Shown here in pieces: positions 53,638 to 63,604 of a stretch of 64,000 bases of DNA. The notes beneath the pieces were generated by a model that did not search any database, was not told the DNA's origin, and was given only the letters and a program-made list of their open reading frames with translations. Origin of the DNA: Fulvivirgaceae bacterium JP3-4. Lineage in GTDB: Bacteria > Bacteroidota > Bacteroidia > Cytophagales > Cyclobacteriaceae. The stretch spans positions 1,860,001 through 1,924,000 of the forward strand of contig JARKND010000001.1 in assembly GCA_029309925.1 (NCBI GenBank). Direction: 5' to 3'. Within the stretch, counting starts at the first letter, position 1; each line of letters begins with the position of its first letter. Position numbers and translations under genes: made by a program.

Positions 53638-56600
53638 TCACATACTCACCAGCGTGCGGGGGAAGTAGCTGCAAAATGCTGATCCCCTTCCGGGTTCGCT
53701 TTTTGCAAGTATGAAGCCGCGATGACGCTCGAGAATCTTCTTGCAGATTGCCAGTCCGACACCTGTTCCGGGATAATCGGTTTTCCCATGTAGGCGCTGA
53801 AACATCTGGAATATTTTTTCACAATACTTTTGTTCAAAGCCAATTCCGTTGTCTGTGATTTGCAGCTCGAGGTATTCTTGATCTTTTTCCGCCATCCTGT
53901 GTGAAATGCTTTCACCTTTTACAAGTTGTGCACTGATATAGATCTCCGGGGCCACTGCACTTTCGTGGAATTTCAGGCTGTTGGAAATAAGATTGTGGAA
54001 GAGTTGAGAAATTTGTAATGGATTACACTTCAGCACAGGAAGCGGTTCGTGGCGAATCACGGCTTTTTGTTCTTCAATTACAGAACTCAATTCGTTTTCA
54101 ACCTGCGCCAGAATCTTGTTCAGATCAGCATCCGCATATTGTTCTACTGTAGCCGAAGGACGGGAGTAGGAGAGTACGTCTTCGATGAGCAGATTCATAC
54201 GCTCCGCTGATGCTGAGATCTTTTGCAAGAAATCCTTGCCTTTTTCACTTAGCGATTCTGCTTCGCGTTCGCGTAACACATGCGTGAACAGACGGATCTT
54301 TCGCAGGGGTTCACGCAGATCGTGGCTGGCAACAAACGCAAACGTGCTCAGTTCGGCATTGAGACTTTCGAGGTCGGCATTTCTCCTGTGCAGCAGCGAA
54401 TTCGCCTGCTCGAGGTCTGATGTCCTTTCGATGACGCTTTGTTCGAGGAGTTTGTTTTGCTCCATCAGAATGTCGTGAATTTCCTTCTGCGTTCGCGCCA
54501 TTTCCAGCCGTGCATCGATTCGGGCAATCAGTTCTTTCGCGGAGAAGGGTTTGATGATGTAGTCATCCACCCCATGATCGAGGCCTTCTATTAATGCTTC
54601 TTCCCCCGCCCTTGCGGACAGGAGGATTACCGGAATATTTCTTGTCTCGTCTTCTTCTTTAAGCTTTTGCACCAGCTCATAACCATCCATTTCAGGCATC
54701 ATGATGTCGCTTAGGATTACATCAGGCATACTTTCAGGTGAAATATGCTCTAATGCAACGCGGCCGTTAGGCGCTGTCGTCACGCGGTATTCAGTTTCGA
54801 GCAGGCTACGGATGTACGCGCGCATGTCAGCATTGTCGTCTACTACAAGTATCAAAGGAGGCTGCTCAGCGACCGAATACTTTTTGCGGCTTCTCCTCTT
54901 GTCCTCTATACCTTCGAGACCTACTGTCCATCCTTTAACATCCTCGACATAAGCCGTGGCCAGGGTTCGATCTTCTTTTTGATTCGCATATTCGAAGATG
55001 CTTTTTGACGGCAGATGCTCTTTGCCTTTCAAAAACGTGATGGCAAATGCAGTTCCTTTATTGACCTCGCTCTGAACCTTGATTGATCCCCGGTGAACGC
55101 TCACAAGCTCTTTAACGAGGGCAAGTCCGATTCCGGAGCCCTCATACGTGCGTGCCTTTGTTCCTTCAATCCGGCTGAACCTGTCGAAGATCTTTTCAAT
55201 GTTCGCTTTTTCAATTCCAACACCGGTATCACGCACAATGAGCTTAACGTTTCCTTTGTTCTCCTTGAGGATGACTTCAATTTTCCCACGGAATGTAAAC
55301 TTGAACGCATTGGAAAGGAGATTAAAAAGGATTTTCTCATACATCTCGCGATTGATGTACATCGGTTCTTCAAGTGTCGGACATTTGATATTCAGCTTCA
55401 GTCCTGCATGTTCTACCAGTGTGCGGAAGTTGCTTGCGAGGTCTATCGTGTAACGCGAGAGGTCTGTTGGCTGAAAGATCGCGTCAAGCTTCCCCGATTC
55501 GATCCGGGAGAAATCGAGGAGATTGTTCACGAGCTTCTGCAGCCGAAGCGAGTTCCGGTACGCGAACTGAACTTTAGCAAGTTCGGCCGGTGGGAGGGTG
55601 GGCTTAGCCAGGATTTCCTGGAGCGGGGCAAGCAACAAAGTCAATGGCGTCCTGAATTCGTGACTTACGTTGCTGAAAAAAGCTGTACGTGCCTTTTCAA
55701 CTTCTTTGAATGTTTGCAGTTTCCGCTTTTCTTCTTCAGCGGTCTTTTGTTGCGTAATGTCCTGCGAGAACGCGAGGACTTTTACCGGAGCTCCGTCCGC
55801 GGTCCGCTCAAATATCCGCGCACGGGTTTTGTACCAACGCCATCCATCGTGGTAAGCACGCCAGCGCATTTGTACTTCTACGGTGTCGTTATCCGCTGCA
55901 CTGTTGATCTGAGAAAGAAACTGATCGTAAGCACCAACATCATCTGTGTGGATCAGTTCTCTCAGCCTCTTCTCGGTTTCGATCTTTTTTATCTCCTGGA
56001 ATGGATAATTCAGTTCTTCCAGCAGCATTTTGTTTATGTACACGGACTTGCCAGAGGTGAGATTGACGATCTGAATCATGTCAGGACTCGACTCGATCAC
56101 CTTTGCGAGCAACACTGCCTGGTGTTTGAGTTGTTGTTCATAAGAGCGGCTCTGTGTTTCATCGTGGATGGTCACAAATACACCATCCTGAAACTTTGTA
56201 AGATTTAGATTCAGTGAAAAGTTTTTGTGCTGGCGCGTGAAGACATACTGTTGTGTTCGTGCCTGGCCAGTTTCAGCAACGAGGGCCACATCAGAAATAC
56301 TGAAACCGGGGAATACTTCCACGGAGATATCAGAATATCTTTTGCCGGACAACGGTATGCCTAACAGGATGTCTGCCCTTTGGTTTGCCAGTTCGACTTT
56401 AAAATCAATGATCTGCCCGCTGGTGTTGCGTACGCTTGATAACCAGATCGAGGCGAGAGGTAACGCCTCTATTACCGATTCAGGTGCCCATTCACCGGTT
56501 GCAGGCTCTAACGATCCATGACCGGACACATCCTTTATGTGGCCCTGATCATTTACGATCCGGAATGAATAGCTGACAGCAGCCTTTTTTGATTGCTCGA

Positions 56601-56901
56601 GCAAGTGTTCGAATTCAGCCAGATCGTCAGCATGAACACCATAATTAACTGACCCTAAGGTTATAACATATTTGAGTGAGAAGCCACCTCCATGTGTGGC
56701 GCGATTAACTTTTGTGGATTGATGGTTCTTGATTTCAAATTCGCCTGTCAGTTTATATCTCAGTGTCTCCACAAGAACCGATACCACACTGTCGTTCTTT
56801 GTCAGTACGACTTCATTTTCCTTTACCACGTTGCCCATAGGCGGAGAGTTTATTTTCGACTGAAATTGTAGACTTCTAGCCGGGGTTGAAATGTAGTGCA
56901 A
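53638..56901 (-). CDS. Hybrid sensor kinase with PAS, two histidine-kinase cores and a central receiver
   Basis: 1087 residues; an ATG at 56838 (GNVVKENEVV) is an alternative start that removes 21 weakly conserved residues. No membrane segments. PAS-like sensing regions fill about 40-395, including a PAC end (VLAFSQDITQQKTAEEE). First kinase core: HisKA with His in FFSNVSHEFRTPLTLLLAP (about 416) and HATPase (NLLSNAFKFTF...GSGIGLALVKEL). A receiver follows (about 675-795; Asp in ILSDIMMPEMDGYE about 729, Lys in DYIIKPF). Then a coiled coil and a second HisKA of the phytochrome-like kind (SHDLREPLRKIRLF, about 858) with its own HATPase to the C-terminus (PGTGVGLAICKKIL). It is soluble and would sense an internal or redox/ligand signal. 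Two kinase cores in one chain may permit internal phosphorelay. Confidence 0.88.
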   Translation of the reverse strand: MHYISTPARSLQFQSKINSPPMGNVVKENEVVLTKNDSVVSVLVETLRYKLTGEFEIKNHQSTKVNRATHGGGFSLKYVITLGSVNYGVHADDLAEFEHLLEQSKKAAVSYSFRIVNDQGHIKDVSGHGSLEPATGEWAPESVIEALPLASIWLSSVRNTSGQIIDFKVELANQRADILLGIPLSGKRYSDISVEVFPGFSISDVALVAETGQARTQQYVFTRQHKNFSLNLNLTKFQDGVFVTIHDETQSRSYEQQLKHQAVLLAKVIESSPDMIQIVNLTSGKSVYINKMLLEELNYPFQEIKKIETEKRLRELIHTDDVGAYDQFLSQINSAADNDTVEVQMRWRAYHDGWRWYKTRARIFERTADGAPVKVLAFSQDITQQKTAEEEKRKLQTFKEVEKARTAFFSNVSHEFRTPLTLLLAPLQEILAKPTLPPAELAKVQFAYRNSLRLQKLVNNLLDFSRIESGKLDAIFQPTDLSRYTIDLASNFRTLVEHAGLKLNIKCPTLEEPMYINREMYEKILFNLLSNAFKFTFRGKIEVILKENKGNVKLIVRDTGVGIEKANIEKIFDRFSRIEGTKARTYEGSGIGLALVKELVSVHRGSIKVQSEVNKGTAFAITFLKGKEHLPSKSIFEYANQKEDRTLATAYVEDVKGWTVGLEGIEDKRRSRKKYSVAEQPPLILVVDDNADMRAYIRSLLETEYRVTTAPNGRVALEHISPESMPDVILSDIMMPEMDGYELVQKLKEEDETRNIPVILLSARAGEEALIEGLDHGVDDYIIKPFSAKELIARIDARLEMARTQKEIHDILMEQNKLLEQSVIERTSDLEQANSLLHRRNADLESLNAELSTFAFVASHDLREPLRKIRLFTHVLREREAESLSEKGKDFLQKISASAERMNLLIEDVLSYSRPSATVEQYADADLNKILAQVENELSSVIEEQKAVIRHEPLPVLKCNPLQISQLFHNLISNSLKFHESAVAPEIYISAQLVKGESISHRMAEKDQEYLELQITDNGIGFEQKYCEKIFQMFQRLHGKTDYPGTGVGLAICKKILERHRGFILAKSEPGRGSAFCSYFPRTLVSM

Positions 56902-57356
56902 TTATATTCTAAGATAAAGGGACTAAAACGCTCTTTAACCTTATTAAATATCGGACTTGTTGGTCAAACGTTCTTTAAAGGGCCGTTGGCATACTTTTAG
57001 GTGGCGTGTTTTGGAAGCAAATTCCATAAAATAGCAGACCTTTATTAGAAAGCGGTTATCTTTTGCGATTATCGATAAATATTTAAAAAAAATCTGCGCC
57101 AACGGGCCTTTTCACTCCTTATGCCCGGTATGATTCGGTGTTGGTCGTCCGTGAACCATTGCATAAGGTAATTGTACCTTAATTATTTTGACATGAATAA
57201 CTTATGAGAAATCGCGGCTCAGACAGTCCCCGGTACGATTTGGTACTTGCCGAAATTCTGAGCAATGCCTTCTTGTGCATCCGGGACCTCGCTTCCCTGT
57301 CGTGCATGCGAACGGTTGTGGTGTTTTGAAATAGAGAGTCTGGAAACCCTTTGGAT
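56902..57356. other. Intergenic region between hybrid kinase and MFS gene
   Basis: This 455-bp stretch holds the upstream region of the minus-strand hybrid kinase and the downstream region of the minus-strand MFS gene. Overlapping short ORFs at 57179-57504 show no protein-like composition. I saw no RNA gene, repeat or clear promoter box pair. Confidence 0.45.
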
Positions 57357-58544
57357 CTAGGTGGCTCGTGTCGAGCTGTCGGTGGATGCGATAAGCAAGG
57401 CAATGATACCGATGGCAAAGAAGCTGACAATGATTGGGAAAACGTCTTGAATCAGAAGGTAGCTGATAACTGCACCACCTGCAGCGCCTATAAAGAAGAA
57501 ACACGTTCCGTAAACAGCCGAGGCCAGGCCGGCCATTTCACCCATTGGCTCCATTGCTAGTGCACTACTGTTGGGTTCGACAGCCAGATTGATCCCCATC
57601 AGCATCGCTACTGCAATGAAAAATACTGTGATGTGTGGGGAGTCACCATAAAGCAGTGCACAGGCCAGGAGCACAGCGGCTACCGCGGTGTATATAGTGA
57701 GCAGCCACCGCAGCGTTTTGCGCGCGCCAAACCTGGTGGAGAGGCGCGAGTTCGTCAGCGTTGACACGGCCATCCATAATCCCATCGCTGCGAAGATCCA
57801 CGGGAACAGTGAGGGTTGGCGATAGATGTTTCCTACGATGTGCTCTGAACTCGACACCCAAGAGCTGAGGCCTGCGAACAAAACAGTTGTAATAGCAGTA
57901 TAGCGGATAAATGTCGTGTTACTGAAAACATTTTTCAACGAAGCAATCAGCGAGTTCCAGTCGAGCGGGGCGCGTTTTTCCTTCGGATGCGATTCTTCAA
58001 GCCGCATTGACCAGACGAATACTGCCACGGCAAAAAGCGGTGGTGTGAGAAATACCATTCGCCATGACGAGATTGAATAGATCGCGATTCCAAGGAATGG
58101 CGCGACCACCGGGATTGAAAGAAAGATCGTAAAGATCAGTGACATAATGCGGGCCATTTCATCCCCGACAAATCTGTCGCGGACACTGGCGATGGTAGTC
58201 ATGAACACTGCGGACGCACCTACTCCGGCTACGAACCGTGCGGCAAACATCATCGCCAGCGTAGGAGCATACGCTGCGGCAACCCCACCGATGATGTATA
58301 ACGGGAAGCCTACACGTAATATCGCGAGCCTTCCATAGCGGTCAGACAATGCGCCAAAGACAACCTGGGCGATTTGCCCAAGGAAAAAGAAAGTGACAAT
58401 ATGGGCCGCAGCTGTTGATTGAGGACTCAGATTGAAATGCTCACGCACTTCGTCAAAAACCGGCAGCATAATGTCGATGCCGAGCGCGGTGAGCATCATG
58501 GTAGACGCAGACAAAGCGATGAATTCACCCGTTTTCATTTTCAT
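57357..58544 (-). CDS. MFS transporter, Bcr/CflA-type drug efflux family
   Basis: 395 residues with 12 predicted helices. The N-terminus FIALSASTMMLTALGIDIMLPVF with Asp in helix 1 and the loop-2 motif GALSDRYGRLAILRVG are typical of the DHA1 Bcr/CflA group. VPVVAPFLGIAIYSISSWRMVF is close to motif C. It should be a proton-driven exporter of small toxic molecules in the inner membrane. Substrate is not predictable. Confidence 0.88.
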   Translation of the reverse strand: MKMKTGEFIALSASTMMLTALGIDIMLPVFDEVREHFNLSPQSTAAAHIVTFFFLGQIAQVVFGALSDRYGRLAILRVGFPLYIIGGVAAAYAPTLAMMFAARFVAGVGASAVFMTTIASVRDRFVGDEMARIMSLIFTIFLSIPVVAPFLGIAIYSISSWRMVFLTPPLFAVAVFVWSMRLEESHPKEKRAPLDWNSLIASLKNVFSNTTFIRYTAITTVLFAGLSSWVSSSEHIVGNIYRQPSLFPWIFAAMGLWMAVSTLTNSRLSTRFGARKTLRWLLTIYTAVAAVLLACALLYGDSPHITVFFIAVAMLMGINLAVEPNSSALAMEPMGEMAGLASAVYGTCFFFIGAAGGAVISYLLIQDVFPIIVSFFAIGIIALLIASTDSSTRAT

Positions 58545-58614
58545 ACAGGCCCTAAGATATTTATTTCTTTTTTTTAGTGAAGCCTGATGACGATAAATCG
58601 TGAAATGCCTAGTG

Positions 58615-59109
58615 ATGATGACCGGAACTATTGATCGTAGTTCACTTGATCAGGCTGCCGCTGTTTGGCGGGCGCATACAATTGCGTATTTTCAGCATCG
58701 CATGCAAAAAGCAAAACGCCTTAACCTTTTATTGATTCTCACTTCGTTGATGGGATATCTCGAGTGGGGCGGAGGCAACCATGCATTTCTATTTGACGCG
58801 GAAGCCGAAGTAATTTCAAAACTGTTTACAGATCCTGCTTCTGTGATTCATGCGTTCACCCTGATTCCACTTGCAGGCCAGATACTCCTTCTGATTACGT
58901 TGTTTCAAAAATTCCCGAACAGAATTCTGACGTTCATCGGGATGGGAGCGATTGCAGTGCTGTTGCTTTTTATGTTTATCGCTGGCCTGTTGGCGCTGAA
59001 GGCCAAAGTGATATTGTCCGTTCTGCCTTTTTTGGTTATGGCCGTGGTTACGATTCGCTATCGCAGGAGACACGAGCGTGTAAGCGCATCACATGCGATC
59101 AGGAAGTAA
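58615..59109 (+). CDS. Small integral membrane protein of unknown function
   Basis: About 164 residues from ATG 58615; a GTG at 58600 and an ATG at 58702 (QKAKRLNLLLIL) are alternatives, the latter starting right before the first hydrophobic helix. Four membrane helices (about 40-55, 82-100, 110-130, 133-150 in this numbering) and a basic C-terminus. The EWGGGNHAFLF loop is distinctive. I do not recognise a family. Confidence 0.55.
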   Translation: MMTGTIDRSSLDQAAAVWRAHTIAYFQHRMQKAKRLNLLLILTSLMGYLEWGGGNHAFLFDAEAEVISKLFTDPASVIHAFTLIPLAGQILLLITLFQKFPNRILTFIGMGAIAVLLLFMFIAGLLALKAKVILSVLPFLVMAVVTIRYRRRHERVSASHAIRK

Positions 59110-59174
59110 TTGTACCTGGAATTTATTGAAAGTTGGAGGCTAATAGAACGCAGAAGTCTTTCCTGTGAAGTCAC

Positions 59175-59483
59175 TCAGATAAAGCTTGCAGGCGAGACAT
59201 CGTAGTGAAAAAATGGCTCCAGCCCGTTGAGCCTTTCATCAAGTTCAAATTGCATTACATCGGTAAGGTCAATAGACTCAAACGTTCGAGTCTGCTCATT
59301 GAGCATTAGCGCACCATTGTCGCGAACCGAGACGACTTTCAGGAAACCGAGTTCCCAAAGCTCTCCCACAAGACGAAATCTGATACTGGTTTCCGGGGCA
59401 TTGGCAATAATGTCTAGCAGAACCTGTCTCAGGAACGTGATGGGGTACGGAAGCTTTTCAATCGGTTCGTGGGACGAGTACAT
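59175..59483 (-). CDS. Hypothetical soluble protein, 102 residues
   Basis: No recognised domain. The composition is mixed alpha/beta with acidic C-terminal half (DLTDVMQFELDERLNGLEPF), no signal peptide and no membrane helix. It converges with the small membrane protein gene and is divergent from the hydrolase gene. Reality as a gene is supported by its isolated position and lack of any overlapping alternative. Confidence 0.5.
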   Translation of the reverse strand: MYSSHEPIEKLPYPITFLRQVLLDIIANAPETSIRFRLVGELWELGFLKVVSVRDNGALMLNEQTRTFESIDLTDVMQFELDERLNGLEPFFHYDVSPASFI

Positions 59484-59695
59484 CAGTGCCTGATCGGTGA
59501 CAAAAACTTTAGGGGAAATAAATTTAAACTAAAATTCAATATCGTCAAGCATTCCAATGAATGAGTTTCGTTAAATTCTTACTGCCGCAAAGCGTGGCCA
59601 ATAACCATCACTTACAGCCTTACAGTTTTACGGTTCTTAACCGTTTGAATATTTGTGTATTTTTAATTTGCTTCCAAATCAAAACCCCGGGTAAT

Positions 59696-61183
59696 ATGAA
59701 GTCATCTGTGATCCTGTTATTCGCTGTGCTATTGTGGTCGACCTGCAGCCAGCGCGTTACCGAACCATCCCACGAAAGCACGATCGAAACAGATTTAAGG
59801 ACTTACCTCTCTGAGACATGCGCCCAGCACAATATCCCGGGGCTAACGGTTGCCATCACCCGCAATGACTCCCTTATCTATTCGGGTGCGTTTGGGTTTG
59901 AAAGCATCGAGACGAAAGAGCCCCTTACAACAAAACATGTTTTTCATTGGGCTTCTGTGTCGAAGACTTTCGTAGCAACGTCAGTCATGCAGCTGTGGGA
60001 GCAGGGAAAGATCAACCTTGATGAAAAGGTAACAGCCTACCTTCCGTACTTCCGGCAGAATGATGCGCGCTACAACGATATCACTATCAGTCAGATGCTC
60101 AACCACACTTCGGGTATTGGTGACGTTGATGACTACGAGTGGGACAAGCCTCAGTATGATTCTGGCGCACTGGAGCGGTTTGTCCGCAGCATTGCGAGCG
60201 ATAAATTGCTTTTTGCCCCGGGAACTGATATGCGGTACAGCAACACGGCTTATGAGACGTTGGGCGATGTGATTTCAAAAATCTCCGGGATGTCATTTGA
60301 GACGTACGTCCGGAAAAATATCCTCGATCCTCTCGGGATGGACACTGCCAGCTTTCTTTATCCGGACATCACGGAGACATTGCGCGTCCGCGGCCATGTG
60401 TGGGCGGGCAAACCCATCGTGAGCGAACACTATCCCTACAACCGTGCGCATGGTCCGAGCAGTACGCTGAACTCAAACGTATTGGAGATGACACATTATG
60501 CACTAGCTCATCTTAACCGCGGGATCTACCAGGGCAGGCGCATTCTTTCTGATTCTATTTATGATATCTGGTGGAAGAATACCATAAACATTGAAGATAA
60601 ACCCAGCATCGGATTCGCTTGGTGGCTGGGTGAACGAAACGGTGTCAAGCTGGTGAGTCATTCAGGCGGGGATACCGGCTTTCGCAGCATTTTTCTTTTG
60701 GTACCTGAGCGGAAAATTTCCATCATCCTGGTGAGCAATTATGAGTTGGTGCGCACATTTGATCTTGCAACCGCATTGCTCGATATATTGATGGGGGTAA
60801 AACCGCAGCCTCTCAGGCGCCAGATTGGATTCAAGTTTGGTGAGGTCATGAAATCCGAGAGCGTGACAGCAGCAAGAAGATTGTACGAAACAATCAGCCA
60901 TGATTCTCTGCAACGCAAACTCTACCTGTGGGAAGAAGATGATGCTGCGCTTGCTTATCCGGGCTATCTCTTCATGGAAAACAAAATGTTTGCTGACGCG
61001 ATCGAGATGTTCCGGTTCAATCTCGAAAAGTTTCCCAATTCCGGCTGGGCGCATGCACATCTCGCAACTGGCTACGCGAATTCAGGTGATCTTGATTCTG
61101 CGAGACTAAATTACCAGAAGGCAATCAAGCTCCTGCCGGATGAAAAATATTTCAGGGAAGAGTTAGACAAACTCGGAAAGTAA
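59696..61183 (+). CDS. Serine beta-lactamase-like hydrolase with C-terminal TPR region
   Basis: 495 residues from ATG 59696, giving a signal peptide (MKSSVILLFAVLLWSTC, possibly a lipoprotein though the lipobox is imperfect). The class C beta-lactamase/D-aminopeptidase fold is shown by the SxxK motif in HWASVSKTF (about 86-89 after the start), the YxN motif in MRYSNTAYE and an HSGG motif in place of KTG. MLNHTSGI is also family-typical. The last 110 residues form TPR-like helices (SGWAHAHLATGYANSGDLDSARLNYQKAI). Likely a periplasmic esterase, peptidase or amidase acting on small substrates or cell wall; substrate unknown. Confidence 0.85.
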   Translation: MKSSVILLFAVLLWSTCSQRVTEPSHESTIETDLRTYLSETCAQHNIPGLTVAITRNDSLIYSGAFGFESIETKEPLTTKHVFHWASVSKTFVATSVMQLWEQGKINLDEKVTAYLPYFRQNDARYNDITISQMLNHTSGIGDVDDYEWDKPQYDSGALERFVRSIASDKLLFAPGTDMRYSNTAYETLGDVISKISGMSFETYVRKNILDPLGMDTASFLYPDITETLRVRGHVWAGKPIVSEHYPYNRAHGPSSTLNSNVLEMTHYALAHLNRGIYQGRRILSDSIYDIWWKNTINIEDKPSIGFAWWLGERNGVKLVSHSGGDTGFRSIFLLVPERKISIILVSNYELVRTFDLATALLDILMGVKPQPLRRQIGFKFGEVMKSESVTAARRLYETISHDSLQRKLYLWEEDDAALAYPGYLFMENKMFADAIEMFRFNLEKFPNSGWAHAHLATGYANSGDLDSARLNYQKAIKLLPDEKYFREELDKLGK

Positions 61184-61208
61184 TCGACAGTTAAACTGCA
61201 TCTCTTCA

Positions 61209-61826
61209 ATGCTTCAGAACAGGGTCGACCCATTGGGAAATTTTATTACTACCACTGCCCGCGGCCAGTGGCTGGGCAATCGCGGTGTGATTCACAACGA
61301 TCGCAGGCAGATAGTAAGACCGTTCAGGACAAAAGCGTGGATCATCTGCAAACTTCAATACAAAGATCGCCATCGCGTTGTGATGACTCCCGGCCGATGG
61401 ACCGAATTGTTTTTCCTCGATGAGGCTACAGCGTTTGCAGCAGGACATCGCCCATGTTTCGAATGCCGTAGGGAAGATGCACAACGTTTTAAGTCTTGCT
61501 GGTTAAAAGGAAATCCTGAACATGACTTTACCATGACTACGTCAATCAGCGCTATCGATGAGATCATTCACCGCGAGCGGATCGAAGGAACAATCAAAAA
61601 GATTTATCGATATGAGGGAGCAGGACTTCCGGAAGGCAGTTTTGTCTCGCATAACGGCCAGGCGCATCTGTATCACGGTGGGTTGCTGCATTGCTGGACT
61701 CCGTTTGGCTACGACCAACATTCGCCATCTGCCAACCTTTCAGGTTTGGATATACTCACTCCGCGTTCCATTGTGAATGCGTTTCAGGCAGGCTATGTTC
61801 CGCAGGTTCATGATAGCGCGTTATAA
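61209..61826 (+). CDS. Conserved-looking hypothetical protein with Ada-like GHRPCFEC motif
   Basis: 205 residues, soluble. FLDEATAFAAGHRPCFECRREDAQRF resembles the zinc-binding stretch of Ada-type and related DNA repair proteins, where a GYRPCKRC-like motif supplies two Cys ligands. Only this pair is clear here; a later HCW (LLHCWTPFGYDQ) may supply more ligands. The remainder has no recognised fold. It follows the hydrolase gene by 25 bp and may be co-transcribed. Function not known. Confidence 0.55.
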   Translation: MLQNRVDPLGNFITTTARGQWLGNRGVIHNDRRQIVRPFRTKAWIICKLQYKDRHRVVMTPGRWTELFFLDEATAFAAGHRPCFECRREDAQRFKSCWLKGNPEHDFTMTTSISAIDEIIHRERIEGTIKKIYRYEGAGLPEGSFVSHNGQAHLYHGGLLHCWTPFGYDQHSPSANLSGLDILTPRSIVNAFQAGYVPQVHDSAL

Positions 61827-62039
61827 AGGATAGCTATGGTACTGTCGGAATATTTACACTCGTTCAGTATCTTCGGGTAATGCGTTCTTTCCCGATTGCT
61901 CTGGTAATCGGTTTAGGGCAAACACGCTTGTTGTGCTTATCGCCATATTTACGGATAGTACCGTCTGGACAGGCTTGGTACGGATTACCAACAGCAGCCT
62001 GTTGCCTCCTGTATCAACGGACTTAAAATACAAACGCGT

Positions 62040-62561
62040 TTGGAAACTGAATTTACAAGACTACTTCTTGGGAATGACCTTCGGAGGCTTAAAAACGCTC
62101 AGCGTGTTCTGGAGGCTGTGACGGACCAGAAAAGTTTTGATCAACTCTTCGGATTAATATTCCACCGCGAACGCCCGCTGGTGATGAGGGCAGCTGATGC
62201 CATTGAAAAAATCACAATTGAGAAGAAGGAATACCTTGCACCGCATAAAGATCAGCTGATGGCAATCCTGCGAAGCGCTGATCATATAGAACTGAAGTGG
62301 CATCTTGCGCAACTTTTGCCCCGGCTCACGTTGTCGCCTCAAGAGATCGCTGACGTATGGCACCGGCTCACTTATTGGGCGTTGAACCGGAATGAGAGCA
62401 AAATTGTACGGGTGAACGCCCTGCAAGGGCTTTTCGATATTTCGCGGTTACATCCTGAGTGGAAAAAAGATTTTGCACAGACGATCGCTGCTGTTGAACG
62501 CGAACCCATCCCTTCGCTGCAGGCACGGATCAGAAAGCTCAGGCGCCTGGCCAGGGTGTGA
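62040..62561 (+). CDS. HEAT-like helical repeat protein
   Basis: 173 residues from a TTG start at 62040; no ATG near the N-terminus gives a sensible alternative. Paired helices with regularly spaced hydrophobic residues (FDQLFGLIFHRERPLVMRAA, HLAQLLPRLTLSPQEIADVW, RVNALQGLFDIS) suggest about four HEAT/ARM-type repeats. Such proteins are scaffolds. No catalytic residue was seen, and the partner is unknown. The unusual start codon lowers certainty of the exact 5' end. Confidence 0.6.
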   Translation: METEFTRLLLGNDLRRLKNAQRVLEAVTDQKSFDQLFGLIFHRERPLVMRAADAIEKITIEKKEYLAPHKDQLMAILRSADHIELKWHLAQLLPRLTLSPQEIADVWHRLTYWALNRNESKIVRVNALQGLFDISRLHPEWKKDFAQTIAAVEREPIPSLQARIRKLRRLARV

Positions 62562-62590
62562 CTATGAAATTTTAATTGCCTTTAGTGGCG

Positions 62591-63475
62591 TTAAACCCGG
62601 CTGCCTTGTTTTGGTCGGGTTAGCGCAAAAAGCTTCTTCCCGCTACTTACTACAATCAACATAATCAGTCCACCTGCAAATCCAGCAATCATTTCGCGCA
62701 GAAGTGTTGGAAGTCCGGGAAGAACGTGATGCAGGAAGGCGAGATTGTGCACGAAAATCCCACCTGAAACCAGAAGAAGTGCGATGGTGCCGACAACACC
62801 GAAGAACTTGATTACCCATGGAAGTGCTTTAACCAACAGGTACCCAACTTTTGCCACAACACCTTTCTTATTCGCGCGCTTGATGAGTTTGAATCCAATG
62901 TCATCCATCCGAACGATCAACGCAACGAGACCGTATACTCCGACTGTGGCTAGCAGTGATACGACTGACACTGTAAGAATCTGAATCCCCAGACTTTCAT
63001 CAAGTACAGTTCCCAATGCGATGATTACAATTTCAACCGAGAGGATGAAGTCTGTCGTGATAGCAGAACGAATTTTCACCTTTTCAGCTTCGCGGTTGTC
63101 CTGTATGGCCTCCTGAACCACTTCATGTCCTTTCTTCGCCCGATGAAAAAGATACTCAACAATCTTCTCCACGCCTTCGTAAGCCAGGTAAAATCCACCC
63201 AGTACTAAAATTACTTTTATGGCCAACGGTGAAACCGCGGTAAGGATAAGTGCAATGGGGACAATAATCAGCTTATTGATGAGCGAACCTTTCGAGATCG
63301 CCCAGAGAACCGGGAGTTCACGTGCGGCAAGAAAGCCTGTTGCTTTCTCAGCGTTGACAGCCAGATCATCACCCAGAATTCCCGCAGTCTTCTTCGTAGC
63401 AAGCTTGCTTGCAACGGCAACGTCATCCATCAACGCTGCTACATCATCAAAAATCGAAAAAATGCCCGAGGCCAT
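62591..63475 (-). CDS. DUF808-family membrane protein
   Basis: 294 residues from ATG 63475 (ASGIFSIFDDVAALMDDVA), the conserved opening of this YedI-like family. An upstream ATG at 63499 is unlikely because a -7 promoter box overlaps it. Several membrane helices (about 70-110, 145-190, 225-290), with the loop VEKIVEYLFHRAKKGHE and the DDLAVNAEKATGF segment being family-typical. Inner-membrane protein of unknown function. Confidence 0.88.
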   Translation of the reverse strand: MASGIFSIFDDVAALMDDVAVASKLATKKTAGILGDDLAVNAEKATGFLAARELPVLWAISKGSLINKLIIVPIALILTAVSPLAIKVILVLGGFYLAYEGVEKIVEYLFHRAKKGHEVVQEAIQDNREAEKVKIRSAITTDFILSVEIVIIALGTVLDESLGIQILTVSVVSLLATVGVYGLVALIVRMDDIGFKLIKRANKKGVVAKVGYLLVKALPWVIKFFGVVGTIALLLVSGGIFVHNLAFLHHVLPGLPTLLREMIAGFAGGLIMLIVVSSGKKLFALTRPKQGSRV

Positions 63476-63496
63476 ATCACGCGTCTTGAATGGCTG

Positions 63497-63504
63497 CAAA
63501 GATA
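63497..63504 (-). promoter_or_regulatory. -7 box for the DUF808 gene
   Basis: TATCTTTG on the minus strand matches TAnnTTTG exactly. Transcription would begin near 63490, only about 15 bp before ATG 63475. No good TTTG is found 19-21 bp upstream, so the -33 side is weak. Confidence 0.4.
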
Positions 63505-63604
63505 AAATTTATGCCGACTTCCTGCCGGTTTAATTTATAATATGATTTTGATCACGCTAAGGAGATCGAACGGAAGAAATAAGTTGTGATATTTACTGTT
63601 CAGG

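Noticed and set aside
55093-56208. 371-codon plus-strand ORF
   Set aside because: Lies entirely antisense to the well-supported hybrid kinase gene and has no domain-like composition.
57179-57504. Short minus-strand ORFs downstream of and overlapping the MFS gene
   Set aside because: Two mutually overlapping frames, low-complexity and Arg/Ser-rich; they look like noise.
61892-61911. CCGATT/AATCGG hairpin after the Ada-like gene
   Set aside because: Six-base stem with no proper T-tract; weak as a terminator and unremarkable by chance.
61933-62121. 62-codon ORF upstream of the HEAT-like gene
   Set aside because: Overlaps the HEAT-like coding region in another frame and lacks features.
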